Shown here: in pieces, positions 1 to 10,747 of the stretch
Layout of the letters: every line of letters starts with the position of its first letter
How positions within the stretch are numbered: the first letter of the stretch is position 1
Source: Chromera velia
Taxonomy: Eukaryota; Sar; Chromeraceae
Assembly (NCBI GenBank): GCA_018398765.1
Contig: JAHBMJ010004761.1
Coordinates: 62,001-126,000, forward strand
DNA: 64,000 nucleotides
Direction of reading: 5' to 3'
Made by a program: the position numbers and the translations under genes
Notes under the pieces: model-generated
The model's database searches: none
What the model was told of the DNA's origin: nothing
What the model saw: the letters and a program-made list of their open reading frames with translations, nothing else

Positions 1-739
1 GCCCGGCCCCAAAGCGGGTCGGGGAGATCCGGCAGGGCACCTCTAAAATCAATTCGATGTCACAGGGAGTAGTCGTGCTGCACACAATGGTATTCATTGC
101 GTAGAAGGTTTGGCCTGTGTAATCATTTCTATCCTGTCGGTCAAACGCCCCCGTGGGAAGACCCTCGTTGCTGTTGTAGTCCCCCGTGTCCCCGGAATTG
201 TCCCACCAATTCGTGTTTGTCCTCACTCGATACCGTCCTGGACAGCTCCCCGAGGCGTAGTCCTTGTAGAAAGAATGAAAACCCCCGTAGGTCACTGCGG
301 CGTCCTTGGTCCATGTCTTGGCGGGGCCTATGTCGGCTGGGGGAAATTGTGTGTCTGAGTTCGCAACGCAATCTGCAGCAAGGGAGATGACAAGGGAGGG
401 GACATTCAGTTAGACCCCTCTCGTTCGGGACTCAGGAGAACGGGACCTGGGACCAGACAGAGAGACAGACTTATGCACACACACACATTTGAACACTCAC
501 ACTCACGCACACAGGAAGAGAAGCATTGACACAGACACAGATACAACAACAAAAGCCAAGACTGGACCATGCGCACGTACAAATGCTCGCTCTCTGACGA
601 AGAGGCAACATGGGACCGATGGTCAGGTCAGTCAATCATAAGATAGATGTACGACGATATGTGCATGCGCAGTCGCGTTCTTCTCTGACCGACCGATGAA
701 GCAGAGAAGCAGCAGAGTCCCCCAGAGCAGCTCTCTCAT
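1..739 (-). CDS. Secreted protein, two exons seen, 3' end outside window
   Basis: The first exon (694-739) starts at an ATG at 739 and encodes a classical signal-peptide core, MRELLWGTLLLLCFI, then a GTCGGT donor in phase 1. The second exon (1-372) follows a CTGCAG acceptor and stays open to the window edge. It starts DCVANSDTQFPPAD and contains the stretches TWTKDAAVTYGGFHSFYKDY and NTNWWDNSGDTGDYNSNEG, with Cys residues spaced for disulphides. Joining the two gives a Gly at the first codon position and completes an Asp codon. I do not recognise the family. The signal peptide suggests export or surface location (inference). The start is chosen because it is the only upstream ATG giving a hydrophobic leader. 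An alternative donor (GTCGTA, further into the exon) would change the junction. The gene shares its upstream gap with the plus-strand gene at 2061. Confidence 0.55.
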
Positions 740-2060
740 CTTCGCCTTATTCCGTGTAGATCCCCAGTAAGCGCTCGTCATCCTTCCTTTCTTTCCGTCC
801 TTCGCTTGCTTCCTCCTCCAGGAAGGACACAGTAGAAAGAGGGAAACTGTGTCGGATGGAAAGAGGGAAACTGTGTCCTGTCCACTCGCGTTCGAGGTCT
901 ATGCAACATCCATCTGCAATGAAGAAAAGAAAGGAGGTGATGATACTGCCCCCCAGAGTTCCTGTGTGCTCTGCTTCATTGTCCCATGCACCGTTCCATC
1001 CATCCGAGCCACTCTACAATGACTTACCTGTGTGGATGTCTCTGTGTCTTCCACGATGCCTTCCCGAGTTTGTGGCACCGGCAGAAACGGCGACAACAAG
1101 ACAAAAGAAGTCCCGCACTCTCTTGCTATGCTTGTCTGACTTTCAACTTCACTGCTGATTCGGTCGGTTTGTCTGTCCGCGCACAAAAGGACCCTCCAGC
1201 TCTCTGACTTCAGCAGAGAGAGAGCAAGTGAGGTCTAAAAGGGGCAAATCCGAGTCGAAACTTCCGAAACTGAAGAGATCAAATCCCACAGCACTTGGTG
1301 AAACGCTTTGTGCCTGAAGAAATACTCACAAATCATTGTACTCCCACGAGCCTGAAATTCGAGTCTGATTCAAAAGAGTGGAACAGTAATCGAAGCATTA
1401 CGCGCTATATAGGTATAACGCGCGAGGGGACGCGCGCGTGCAATTTAAGGAGCCTGCACGCCTGCACGCATGCCGGTTGGGGACGCGCGCAGGAAATCAG
1501 ACCATGTCAGACATATATATTAATATTAATATATCAGACCAAGATCATGCAGACCAAGAGTGAGGATTAAAATGATAATGCCTGCATGAAGATTGGCTGA
1601 AGAGTTCATCCGCTCAGCCTTGCTACTCGTGATACCATCGATCCACTGTCTCGTGATTCTCTACCAGCGCTCATCAACTGGTGTCCACTCTAGAGGCAGA
1701 TCCTTTTCATTTGAGTGGGGAGTGTCAGTCGCTAGGTCTCTGGTGTATGGTCTCTGCAGAACAGCAGTGTGTATCGTCTGAGCAGACTTCTTGCACGGCA
1801 GAGAGACGCTTCCACTGAGGCTGTCGCAGTGCAAACTTGGGAGATCGTCAGGAGGGGAAGCAGCGAGATTCTTGCACTCACGCCTAGAGCACCTGGGCCT
1901 TTGGGTGACTCACAGAGACTTTTTTCTTCTCGGAGACGGGAGACTCGCTAGAGACAGAAAGAGCAATATCCACAGACTGAAGTGCAGCAAAATTGATCTG
2001 AGAAGAAAGACACATAAGGCACCTGAGCTGCTTGCGATTATTTGAAGTAAGCAAAGAGAG
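740..2060. other. Intergenic region between head-to-head genes
   Basis: No convincing coding exon is seen. Short frames occur on both strands but lack ATG-donor structure or recognisable motifs. A small direct repeat (gaaagagggaaactgtgtc) lies at about 836-854 and 860-878. The GC-rich island at 1401-1492 is listed separately. This stretch probably holds the promoters and 5' UTRs of both flanking genes. Confidence 0.5.
1401..1492. promoter_or_regulatory. GC-rich palindromic island, probable bidirectional promoter element
   Basis: The stretch is rich in CGCG and CGCGCG and includes GCACGCATGCCGG. It lies between the minus gene starting at 739 and the plus gene starting at 2061. The other head-to-head gaps here carry similar islands. 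A promoter role is inferred from position and from the known use of a TGCATGC motif in apicomplexan promoters. Confidence 0.35.
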
Positions 2061-3346
2061 ATGCAGAAGACGGAGGTGGACGCTCTGAATGTTCTTCAGA
2101 GCTTCGAGCAAGTCCTCGACCCCTCCACAGTAAATCCCCAGTTTCTCTCCAAAATTCCTGTTTTCCTTGAATGGGTCTGCGAGCTCTCCAACCACCCCGA
2201 CAGTGCTGTGCAGCAGGCATCAGCCCGCACGGTAGCGAAGATGATCATCTGTGCTGACAGGCACCGGCTGGACATCGCCTCTTCCCATGCAGAGGCGTGG
2301 GAGAAGGCGAAGACAACGTTGGAGACGTGTGTGGAGCAGAGAGAGAGGGAGAAAGAGAAAGAGAGAGAGGATGAAGAAGGGGGGAGTAGCAGCAGCAGCG
2401 GATCGGGAGCGTCCGCTCTGGATCAGATTTTGCGTCGGGGATTGGCGGTTTTGAACGGACAGACACAGAGAGACTCTGTCGCTTCCTCTTCAAGCGACAA
2501 GCAAAGGGTCCCGGAAGGCGGAATTTCAGATGTGAGGCGAGGAAGTGATGGGGCTCGTTCGGTAGAACAGGAGGAGGCAAAGCAGGAGGATAAGGGAAAG
2601 AAAGAGGATGTGTCTGCGTATCCTGATGAGGGTGGGAAGGAGAAAGAAAAAGACCGGGGAAGGGAGGAGGAAGACGAAGAAGAAACATCTCCCCCTTCTT
2701 CATTCCAATATTTAGGATATGGTCCGTCTCTTCTATCCATCTCTTTCCTTCTTAAATTTCCTCTTCACACCTTCACTTTTTTTTGCCATCTTCCTCTCTC
2801 CTCTTGTTTCCCCCTGGTTTTTGTCTTCCTCGCTTCGAGTCTCTCCGTTCGTTCTTTCCGCGCATGAATCCCTACTCTTTTCCTCCGTCCCTTTCTTTTT
2901 CCCTTCCTTTCGTCTCTCCCTGCCTTGCTCTCGCCCTTTCACCACCCCATTCTCTTCCCTTTTTTTGTTCTTTTCCCTTCCCTGTCTGCAAATCTCTGTT
3001 CTTTTTCTCTTCCAGTGCGTCTTCCTTCCTTCTTTCCACCCACCCGTCTTGCGTGGGAATAACTTTCTCAAATCTCCCTTGCATTCCTTTCTCACAAGCT
3101 CCTCTCTTTTTTCGGTGCATCCCTGGGACTTGATGCCCTCCTTCTGACTGGTGCCTTTCTCTGTTTGTCTCTCTACCCTCTCTCTCACTGTCTCTCTCTC
3201 TGTGTGTGTGTGTGGGTGTGTGTGTATGCGAGGATGAGTAGGAATGTGACTGTGTGCGCGTGCATCTTGGTTTTAGAAAAACACACCATTTACTCGCTAT
3301 GCTCTGACATCTGGAAACACTGGGTTGCAGGATTTAAGTGGAAATG

Positions 3347-3384
<38 letters not shown>

Positions 3385-3970
3385 GAATGTGTGTGAGGGA
3401 GTGCGTGTGTGTGTGTGTATGTGTGTGTGTATGTGTGTGTGTGTGTGAGAGAGAGAGAGAGTGTCATGGCTTTGAAAAGAGCCACCACCACCTCTCCTCA
3501 GCCTCAATGCTGAATTCTCGAAAGAATGTCCCTCCCTCTGTCACACTGTAAATACTGGTGAATTGTCTGCAGACCACGGAGAGAGGTCCGGAGACGCGTA
3601 TGAAGTCCCGGCCCACACCCCATCCCGGCCCTCTGCGTCTCCTTCCTCGGGGCCCGACTACTGGAAAGAGGGCATGCAGGGGGGGCCTGCAGGTCCCGCA
3701 ACGGCAACGGGTGTGACGTCAGGGGTGCCGATGGGGGTGCGATCTGCGTTTGCGCCCACCACGGCGATGTTCGCAGGGTCGCGTCACCTCGGTGCGTTTG
3801 CGTTAATGCCGCACGGAGACAGTGACAAGACGAAGGAGGACGCGGCAGCGTCGCGCCTGGCTGCAGAGAGGGAGAGGAAGAAGAAGATGAAGGACGAAGC
3901 GATGCAGAAGAGGAAGGAGGACAAGCTGACAAATATCTTCAGCAATGTGAGCAACTTTAAATTTTGGTGA
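2061..3970 (+). CDS. Hypothetical charged protein, two exons
   Basis: Exon 1 (2061-2721) starts with ATG and ends with a GTCCGT donor. Exon 2 (3573-3970) follows a CTGCAG acceptor. Both are phase 1 and together encode about 352 residues. Residues 1-95 look helical (begins MQKTEVDALNVLQSFEQVLD), possibly an ARM/HEAT-like helical bundle, though this is only an impression. Residues 95-215 are a low-complexity Glu/Lys/Ser region. The C-terminal part contains a basic helix (AAERERKKKMKDEAMQKRK) and ends NVSNFKFW. I do not recognise a family. The 851-base intron contains very long CT and GT tracts. The acceptor is well supported because exon 2 has coding-like composition from its first codon. Confidence 0.6.
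3182..3465. repeat. CT/GT microsatellites inside an intron
   Basis: Runs of TG (about 3200-3230), CT (about 3350-3380) and TG (about 3400-3447) followed by GA lie in the intron of the 2061-3970 gene. Such compound tracts recur in introns across the window (for example 26901-26966, 42240-42325, 56879-56926). Confidence 0.9.
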
Positions 3971-4569
3971 GGAGAAGGAACGTGGCAGAGAGAGGCCTGC
4001 GTGAGACAGGAGCTCCAAAGGCGTAGAAGGAGAGAAGAGAAAGGATCCGCATCGTAGAGAGGGGGCGGTCGGGGATTGTCTCCCGTCATTGTGTGTTGGT
4101 TCATCTCTCTCTTCTTGTCTTTCCCCGGCAATCTTTTTCTACGCTAGTCTGTATTTGCTCAACCTTCTCGGATCTGAATGGCTGGTCTTTTTCGACGTTC
4201 CGCTTTCTTTCCTTTGTGGGAGGAACGCATGGCTGTTCGCTTTTGTCCCGACTGTCACACGCATGCAGCGCAGTCTGAGCTGCTGACTCTCGTCACTCGT
4301 CTCTGCCTATGGCGCCTTCTTTGCATCCTATGTTTTCTTCGCTCCTGCATTTGCTTTTGCCTTCGCTGCCTTTCATTATAAATTTGTCACGGCCTCTTTC
4401 ATTTTTTGGTTGGATTGATTCTTTCCTTGCCTGAAGTTTTGACCGTTGCCTTATGGATTCCTGATCAACCCTCTGTTGGGTAGTCTTCTCAAGAACTGGT
4501 TAATAATACTATTAATTACTATTGCATGAAACATCTTTTCAAGTAGCCTAGCAAGTAGTTTTTTAACGT
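3971..4569. other. Intergenic, nothing recognised
   Basis: This follows the stop of the hypothetical gene and leads to the LINE insertion. Base composition becomes AT-rich after about 4400. No coding exon, RNA gene or repeat was recognised. Confidence 0.5.
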
Positions 4570-5832
4570 TCTGGCATGCTGCAGTAAGGCATAGTCTTAG
4601 ACACCAACTTTGCAAAACTGCCTAAGAAAACTAATCCCTAATCTCAAGTTCATTCAGACATGCAGGTTATTAATTTGATAAAGCCTAAAGTATTGATTAG
4701 GATTTTAGGATTAGGATTAATGTCCGGAGGATTGGCCTCCCGCCCCAATGCCGAATGTCCGACGTGCGGCTTCCAGGGAAAGCGCCTAGGCGCATCAGAC
4801 CTCCCTGGCCGGCCCGCACAGATCTAGCCTGTGCCGCGAACGGATCACATTGAACAGTCAATCACCTGCGTGTGTATGCGAGAGGGCTCACTCCATTCCA
4901 AAGCAGGGTTTGAAAGGGAACGATCCCAGAATTGCAGATGAACGGCTCAAAGCGAGTTCGAAAACCTCCCAACGTCCGATCCTCCTCCTTTTCCCCTCCT
5001 CTTTTGCTTCCTTTATATCGTTCCACACTCTTTCATACTCTTCAATTCTTCCCTCTCTTTCTTTCTCACTTTTCCAAGTCTCCTGATGCAACCTATCTAA
5101 CTCTCTTCCTAAAGCTTGACTCAAATTGTCTTCTTTTTTTCTTTTCCATTCTCTTACTACCTGTCTTTTCATCATGACGTCTTTTAGAAAGGTATCGACA
5201 TTCTTATCGGCCTCATTCAAAAGAAAAGAGAATAGAGCAATCTTGTCTACCTCCTTTTCACCACCCACTTTCCATCTGCTGCTATTTGCAGCTCTCTCCT
5301 CTCTCCCTTTCACCGAACTCTAACGTGTCATCAAAGCTTGCAAGCAGTCTGCCCTCTCTCCATCATGCAGAGGGCATTCAGTCAGCACATGGATTTCATC
5401 TTCGACTGCTTGAATGTCAAGCAAGTCAAAGCAAACCATGCATTTCCTTTCTGTCAATGGGGTCCCTCTGCCTCCTTCTGTTGAGAACTTCCCCCTGTTT
5501 ACCTCCAAGTTTCTCTCTCCCACCCAAAATGCAGCCCTTCTTCTGTAGACAGGCCAGAGAACTATCTTTATGTAGCAGATGGGAGTTCTCCCTATCTTAT
5601 CTCTATTTAATGAAATGCTTCTGTCTGTATCTTTTCCATTCTTGCTGTTGTGCAGCCACAGATTTAGGCGATTTCCGTTGGATAGAGACACATGGATAGT
5701 AAGTCTGGCATGCTGCAGTAAGGCATAGTCTTAGACACCAACTTTGCAAAACTGCCTAAGAAAACTAATCCCTAATCTCAAGTTCATTCAGACATGCAGG
5801 TTATTAATTTGATAAAGCCTAAAGTATTGATT
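4570..5832. repeat. 129-base direct repeat pair flanking the LINE (target-site duplication)
   Basis: Positions 4570-4698 and 5704-5832 read identically over 129 bases, beginning tctggcatgctgcag and ending aaagtattgatt. The left copy ends exactly where the LINE tail begins and the right copy begins exactly where the truncated LINE ends. The pair therefore fits a target-site duplication of unusual length. Perfect identity suggests a recent insertion. Confidence 0.8.
4699..5703 (-). mobile_element. 5'-truncated non-LTR retrotransposon (LINE), C-terminal part of the reverse transcriptase ORF
   Basis: On the minus strand an open frame from the truncation point encodes the typical end of a LINE ORF2: a segment with RGTPLTERKCMVCF, then EDEIHVLTECPLHDGER, i.e. 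the C-x2-C...H-x4-C knuckle found after the reverse transcriptase domain in many non-LTR elements. A TAG at 5320-5322 interrupts the frame, which then stays open to 4888 with a helical C-terminal tail (NEADKNVDTFLKDVMMKRQ). The reverse transcriptase catalytic part is missing by 5' truncation. The 3' end is a conserved 3' UTR block (4711-4752) and a short AATCCT-type tail abutting the left target duplication. Related 3' ends occur at 22912-22955 and 46884-46976, so this is a family here. The copy cannot be autonomous. Confidence 0.7.
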
Positions 5833-6299
5833 GATTGATTGATTGAATTATATTTAGTAGTAGCTAGGGCCTGTATAGTAAGAAAAGCGTAGAGATGCCA
5901 TGCAACACTGGCATCGTGCAACCGTACAGTGCAACACGTGAAAGTAAGAAAAATAAATCTGCACTGGCAAGACCATGACATATGTTTATCTATATGTCCA
6001 TATATGTCCTGCTTACATAGAAATATGCGAAGAGACTTAGACTAAGAGAGCGCAAGGGCTATATTAAATGACATGCGTGGACTGCTGTTGAAGATACACT
6101 TGGACCTTAAGAGTTACTAAAGGACTTTTGCAAAAAAGTTGGGTCACCAGAATTACGTAACTTTTTACTGGTTACCGACAGTTTTTTTAGCCTGTTAGAG
6201 GAGTCAAGTTACAGTAATTTGTCTCTTTTCTAGACCATGTTCAAAGACTTTTCGGGGCCGTTCCCGTGCGTCTCCGCATGGTTAATAACCGTCTCTATC

Positions 6300-6377
6300 T
6301 ATCTGTCTGTCTGTCTGTCTGTTTGATTAACTAACGGTGATTCGTCGGTAAAAAAAAAAGAAAAAAAGAAAGAAAAA

Positions 6378-6408
<31 letters not shown>

Positions 6409-6640
6409 TACTCTTAAGAGGCTTTCCGTCTGTTTCAATGAGACTCTTAAAACTGACGGCTTTGGCGGCCGAAGTGGCGGACTTGGCGGCCTTCAAATGC
6501 CTTCTACTAGAAAAAAAAACTAGGAAAAAACAATTAAAATTTATTAAATAAAAAAAAGTGTTGCATAATTTAAAAGAATTGAATGAATGAATGAATGAAT
6601 GAATGGATGAATGAATAAATGAATGAATAAATGAATGAGT
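6300..6640. repeat. Simple-sequence tracts: TCTG, AAAG and GAAT
   Basis: A TCTG run at about 6300-6322, an AAAG/AAAAG run at 6351-6408 and a GAAT/GGAT run at 6576-6638 are visible. The intervening bases are not coding. Confidence 0.9.
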
Positions 6641-7295
6641 TAGGTTAAAGCCGGTGAGCTACCTCTTAGGCACTGACCAACCCGGCATGTCATGCAGAAA
6701 TTTGTTACGTAACCTAAGTTCCATGGGGCATTTGAAGGCTTGCAAGACTAGGCGGCATTAGGCGGCCCCTTCGCTTTATTAATCCTATTCTGCCGTCTCC
6801 TTCCACCTCCTACCGTCTCCTGTAAAATGCTTAGCTGTATGCATGGCTTGGGAAGGCTATCACCTGTATGTGCCCTCAGTACTTCTGCATGCTCGTTCTC
6901 TACGAGAAGCTGCCGACTCTTCTCTCACAATAGAAGCCCCAAAAATTTCGATAACCATCAGCTCTCTCCCCATCACTTTGACTCTTCCTTCCTGTCCCCT
7001 GAAGAAGATCAGTTATTGGGTTCCTGGTTTCCTAAAAAATGGGTTCCGATCTACAGGGGCTCAAGAGATGCCTTTATACGGCTTTGATAGACCGAGCTGC
7101 CATTCAAAGGTTGATGGGAAAGGCCCTACTTTGTCCGTCATTGAGTGTGGAGAGAAAGTCCTTGGGAGCTACATCCAGGTCTTGTGCCGCACGCCCATTG
7201 ACAAGAGAAATCCTATTATAGTATAGTCAAATCTTCTCCCACCAATGTAACACTTTTTGCACAGAGAATTTCAAGAGTGACAAAACACGAAGTTT

Positions 7296-7487
7296 GTGTA
7301 CTCTCACCCCTACTCCATTCTAGACTCTATTGGTATGTCCTACCCTATGCTCCGAACTACATCGGCATGCAGTGCATGCCCACTCTTATGTAATGAATGG
7401 TACGCTGACGACTCTGCCCGCACCTTCCTTCTCCACAGTTTCCAGGGCTATGAACCTCTAGCTATGCAAGCCTGTAAAGAACGCTAA
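7296..7487 (+). mobile_element. Possible reverse-transcriptase relic (YADD motif)
   Basis: A short open frame contains CNEWYADDSARTFLL, resembling the YADD catalytic box of reverse transcriptases. No other conserved block could be placed with confidence around it. The family (LTR or non-LTR) cannot be decided. It would be a broken fossil; the match may also be chance. Confidence 0.25.
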
Positions 7488-8582
7488 CCGCACCGGGCGT
7501 TTTGAGAGGAGCTACGGCCCTGTAATGAGAAGCTTTGAAGACGTCGAGCCTGTTGGTGATAAGCCTAACCTGAGAAATGGCTGCAGCTACTTGAGGACTT
7601 TTCGATTGAGAACCAGGACATGTTCCAACGATTTCTGTGTGACGCAGAAAGGCAGAAAGCAAATAACTGATTATATTGATGAGTTAGAAGTGTAGAGGAG
7701 GGTAGACGCAGAGACACAACAGCCGCGAGGAAGAATTAAACATACACGTCCAGTGCCTTTGACGTGAAAAAAAAACCTGTTACAAAGGAACAGAAAGTTG
7801 TCTCTCTAATTTTTCAGGACATACGGTGGATGGGCCATAGATGGCCACAGGAATTTTCTTTTTACAGTGACTCTCTAGACCAGCGGGGTGATGGTTCTGA
7901 TAGTAGAATTTTTTGTGAAAAGCGAGTTCGATGCAAGCAGGTATGGGTACAGGGGTATTTCGAACGTCTCTATTTTTTTTTTTGAGTGTTAAACGCTCAT
8001 TCTGATCTCTGTCTTCTTGTGGAAAGCTTGTGTATACTCCCAGTTTCTTTCTGCATTTCAAATTCTGCCAGTGTGCTGATAGATGCGCACTGACCTTGCA
8101 ATTCATTGCGGTGTCTAGAGAGGAGGGTAGCCGAGGAGGCCTATCGTGACCAGGGCCCTACACTGTCGGACTGGTTCGACCGGATCAATGAATTTAGCAC
8201 TGTCTAGGTTTATTTAATTGCTTGGCAATGCTTGCTACCTATCATTCCTTGACTGCATGGAGGTACTAGGGGGATGCGCAAAAAGGGGGCCCGGGATGGA
8301 ACTTATAATGGAAGTCACCAAGAAGTGTCATGAAGGGCAACAACGGGGACAAGAGCTAAACCATAAAAGGGGAAAAGAATACAATTTTTCATCAATAATA
8401 AAACAAAACACTATGTCTGAAAGTATTGGTGACAGGCTGATGGGCCAGTGATGGCTTTATCTATGACCGATTCTATGCAATGGCAGCAGTAATGCTATTA
8501 CCACTCACCCCCACTCCCCATAGGAAACAGCTTTCTGTACAACAATCTCACAGAAAGCTCATATTTATACAGCCTTAGGGTT

Positions 8583-8673
8583 TGAGCTTTTTGTTCGACA
8601 GTCTGGCATTATAGCCTGAGCTTTCTGCTCGACAGTCTGGTATTATAGCCCGAGCTTTCTGTCTGGCAGCCGG
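8583..8673. repeat. Short tandem repeat of a 34-37-base unit
   Basis: About two and a half units of gagctttctgctcgacagtc followed by tggtattatagccc are present. A diverged set with the core aagctttttgct occurs about 1 kb to the right (9573-9665). Confidence 0.65.
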
Positions 8674-8780
8674 GTGGGGGCGGTCGGCGGCCAGGCATGG
8701 TCGGGCGGCGGCCGCCGGCCAGGCATGCATGGCAAGCGGCTCTATGCAGATCCGTATGCGCGCAGGCGGGCCGGGGAACC
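8650..8780. other. GC-rich island with GGCC/GCATGC palindromes in AT-rich DNA
   Basis: The stretch is dominated by GGCGGCC, GCCGGCC and GGCATGCATGGC-type palindromes. It resembles the islands found between head-to-head genes, but no gene start is recognised beside it. It may be a mobile copy of such an island, or mark an unrecognised transcription unit. Confidence 0.4.
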
Positions 8781-9572
8781 ATGCATTTATGCAGGATGCC
8801 ACTTTCACAGTCTCCAGTGGTATACCGGGGCCCAGTAAAAAGTGTCCTGGTCCAAAAGTTCACCTAGCTATATAGCTGCTTCAACAGTAATTTAACTTTA
8901 AAAAGGGGGGGGAAGTGGGGCCAGAGCTTCAATCACTTAATTCATATACAGCGCTTATGTGGCAGTGTATACCTCTTTAATGGTTAACTCCCGCCCTGAC
9001 CGATTTAAATTTATGTGAAGACTTGTAGATATTCTTACCACCTGCAGCCCTTGCGCGTTGTTCATACCTTCTAGCGTGGATGATTGGCAAGAAGAGAGTA
9101 CAAGCATGTATCATAGTTGCAGCCGCTTGTTAAGTGAGTCGTCAGTCAAGCTAGTACCAATTTTTGTGAACTTTGCATAGAAATATAGGAGGAAATGTTG
9201 CTGCTGCGTCTTTTTTCTACGAGTTTGGTTTCTAAATTTTGTTATACGCGTGCGGGACTTGCGCAATATTTAGGTTTGAGTTTGAATTGGCTAATTGATT
9301 TTGGTCAGACGTACGCAAGGGTCCAAAGATTTTTTTTTGCATAACACATGCATACATGGAGATACTACTAAGGATACTAGGTTCTAACCTAAGGTTCTAA
9401 CTTTATACTTTTAACTTTGATAAGATTAAAAATACTAAATAAATTCTTTTTTTCAGCTTTTTTATGCTTTTGTTCTTATTATTCAATTTGTTTGATATTT
9501 ATCAGCCACGGTTGACAGCCGATCATAAATGCTTAACAACCGATCATAAAGGAATGATACAAAAAAATAAGC

Positions 9573-9665
9573 TCGAGCTTTTTGCTTGACGGCTAAGCAT
9601 ACAAGCCCAAGCTTTTTGCTCATCAGTCAAGCAAACAAGGCTTAGCTCAAGCTTTTTGCTAGACC
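9573..9665. repeat. Diverged tandem repeats with core aagctttttgct
   Basis: Three copies of (c/g)aagctttttgct spaced about 34-40 bases apart, related to the patch at 8583-8673. Confidence 0.6.
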
Positions 9666-10410
9666 ATCATTCAGAAAGCTGTTACTTTTTAAGGTTTAAG
9701 TTAGGCATCAATAGTAAGCTTCTTGATCCAAAGCGTATCACCTAGTTGTCTGTACGCGCCTTTAGTGGGGGTGAGCAGGTAACCAGGAGTCCACGACCTG
9801 AATTGGTATTAGCATACAACCATTACGGTCAATAAGTTCATACTAGCCTAGTATTACGGCCTATAACACTAGCTCTAACACTTAAAGTAAATTGAATCTC
9901 CTCAAAAACATTTTTTTAAAATGAAAAAATAAAAAAATGTGAATCATAGTTACTTGTTTAAACTTATTTTAAACTAAAATCTAGATTAAAATTGAAGCTT
10001 TAAACTTAAAAACTAGTATTGCATCTAGCAAAAAGTTGCTTATAGTAGGTACATAAGTGATAAATGATTCAGTAATTGGTGCCCTAAACAAATATAAATG
10101 TTACTCACGCTCATGATGGCTCATCTCAACGATATACCAAATCGTACAAGAAAAACTTTTGAAAAATTTCTTTAAACATTTATCTGATATTTAGCTTTTT
10201 TGTCAGATTCTGAAGCTTTCTTTTCATATCACTATAAAGATTTCACTGAGTTAAACATGCCGACTTTTTTATTCTTCAACGGCTCTACTAATGGCTTCAA
10301 CGAGCATTTCAATGATCTCGTTGTAAAGATTTTTCATAGGAACCACATCCTGCATACAATCACATAATATTGTGTCAGACTGCGACCCCACACATAGAAA
10401 ATCTAAATGA

Positions 10411-10705
10411 TCATTGGTAGATTTGGCTCATACAAAAGCTTTGAAAAAGAAAATAGCTTGAACAAATAGAAATATCGAAAAAAAAAGACTCGAAGAAAGA
10501 AAAAAACAAAGAACCCTTGAATTGGAAAACAAGATAGAGAAGGCTGGTCTCACAGAGTTTTCGCTCAAAGAAAGAAAAAGGAAGCGGCGCATGGTGGCAA
10601 CACAGACGCACAGCTAGGTCGACAAGAATCCTAAAAAAAAAAGAACTCACTGAGGTGTTTGCGTGTCGACCCTCCGCACTCATCAAGGGCGTGATTCCTT
10701 TCTGC

Positions 10706-10747
<42 letters not shown>

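Larger units (their letters stand above)
5833..10410. other. AT-rich intergenic region between convergent genes, repeat-laden
   Basis: No host gene with acceptable exon structure was found. It begins with an ATTG run, continues with TCTG and AAAG tracts (6300-6415) and a GAAT tract (6575-6640), and holds a possible reverse-transcriptase relic (7296-7487), two related tandem-repeat patches (8583-8673 and 9573-9665) and a GC island (8650-8780). Most of 8860-10400 is strongly AT-rich with no coding potential that I can see. Confidence 0.55.
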
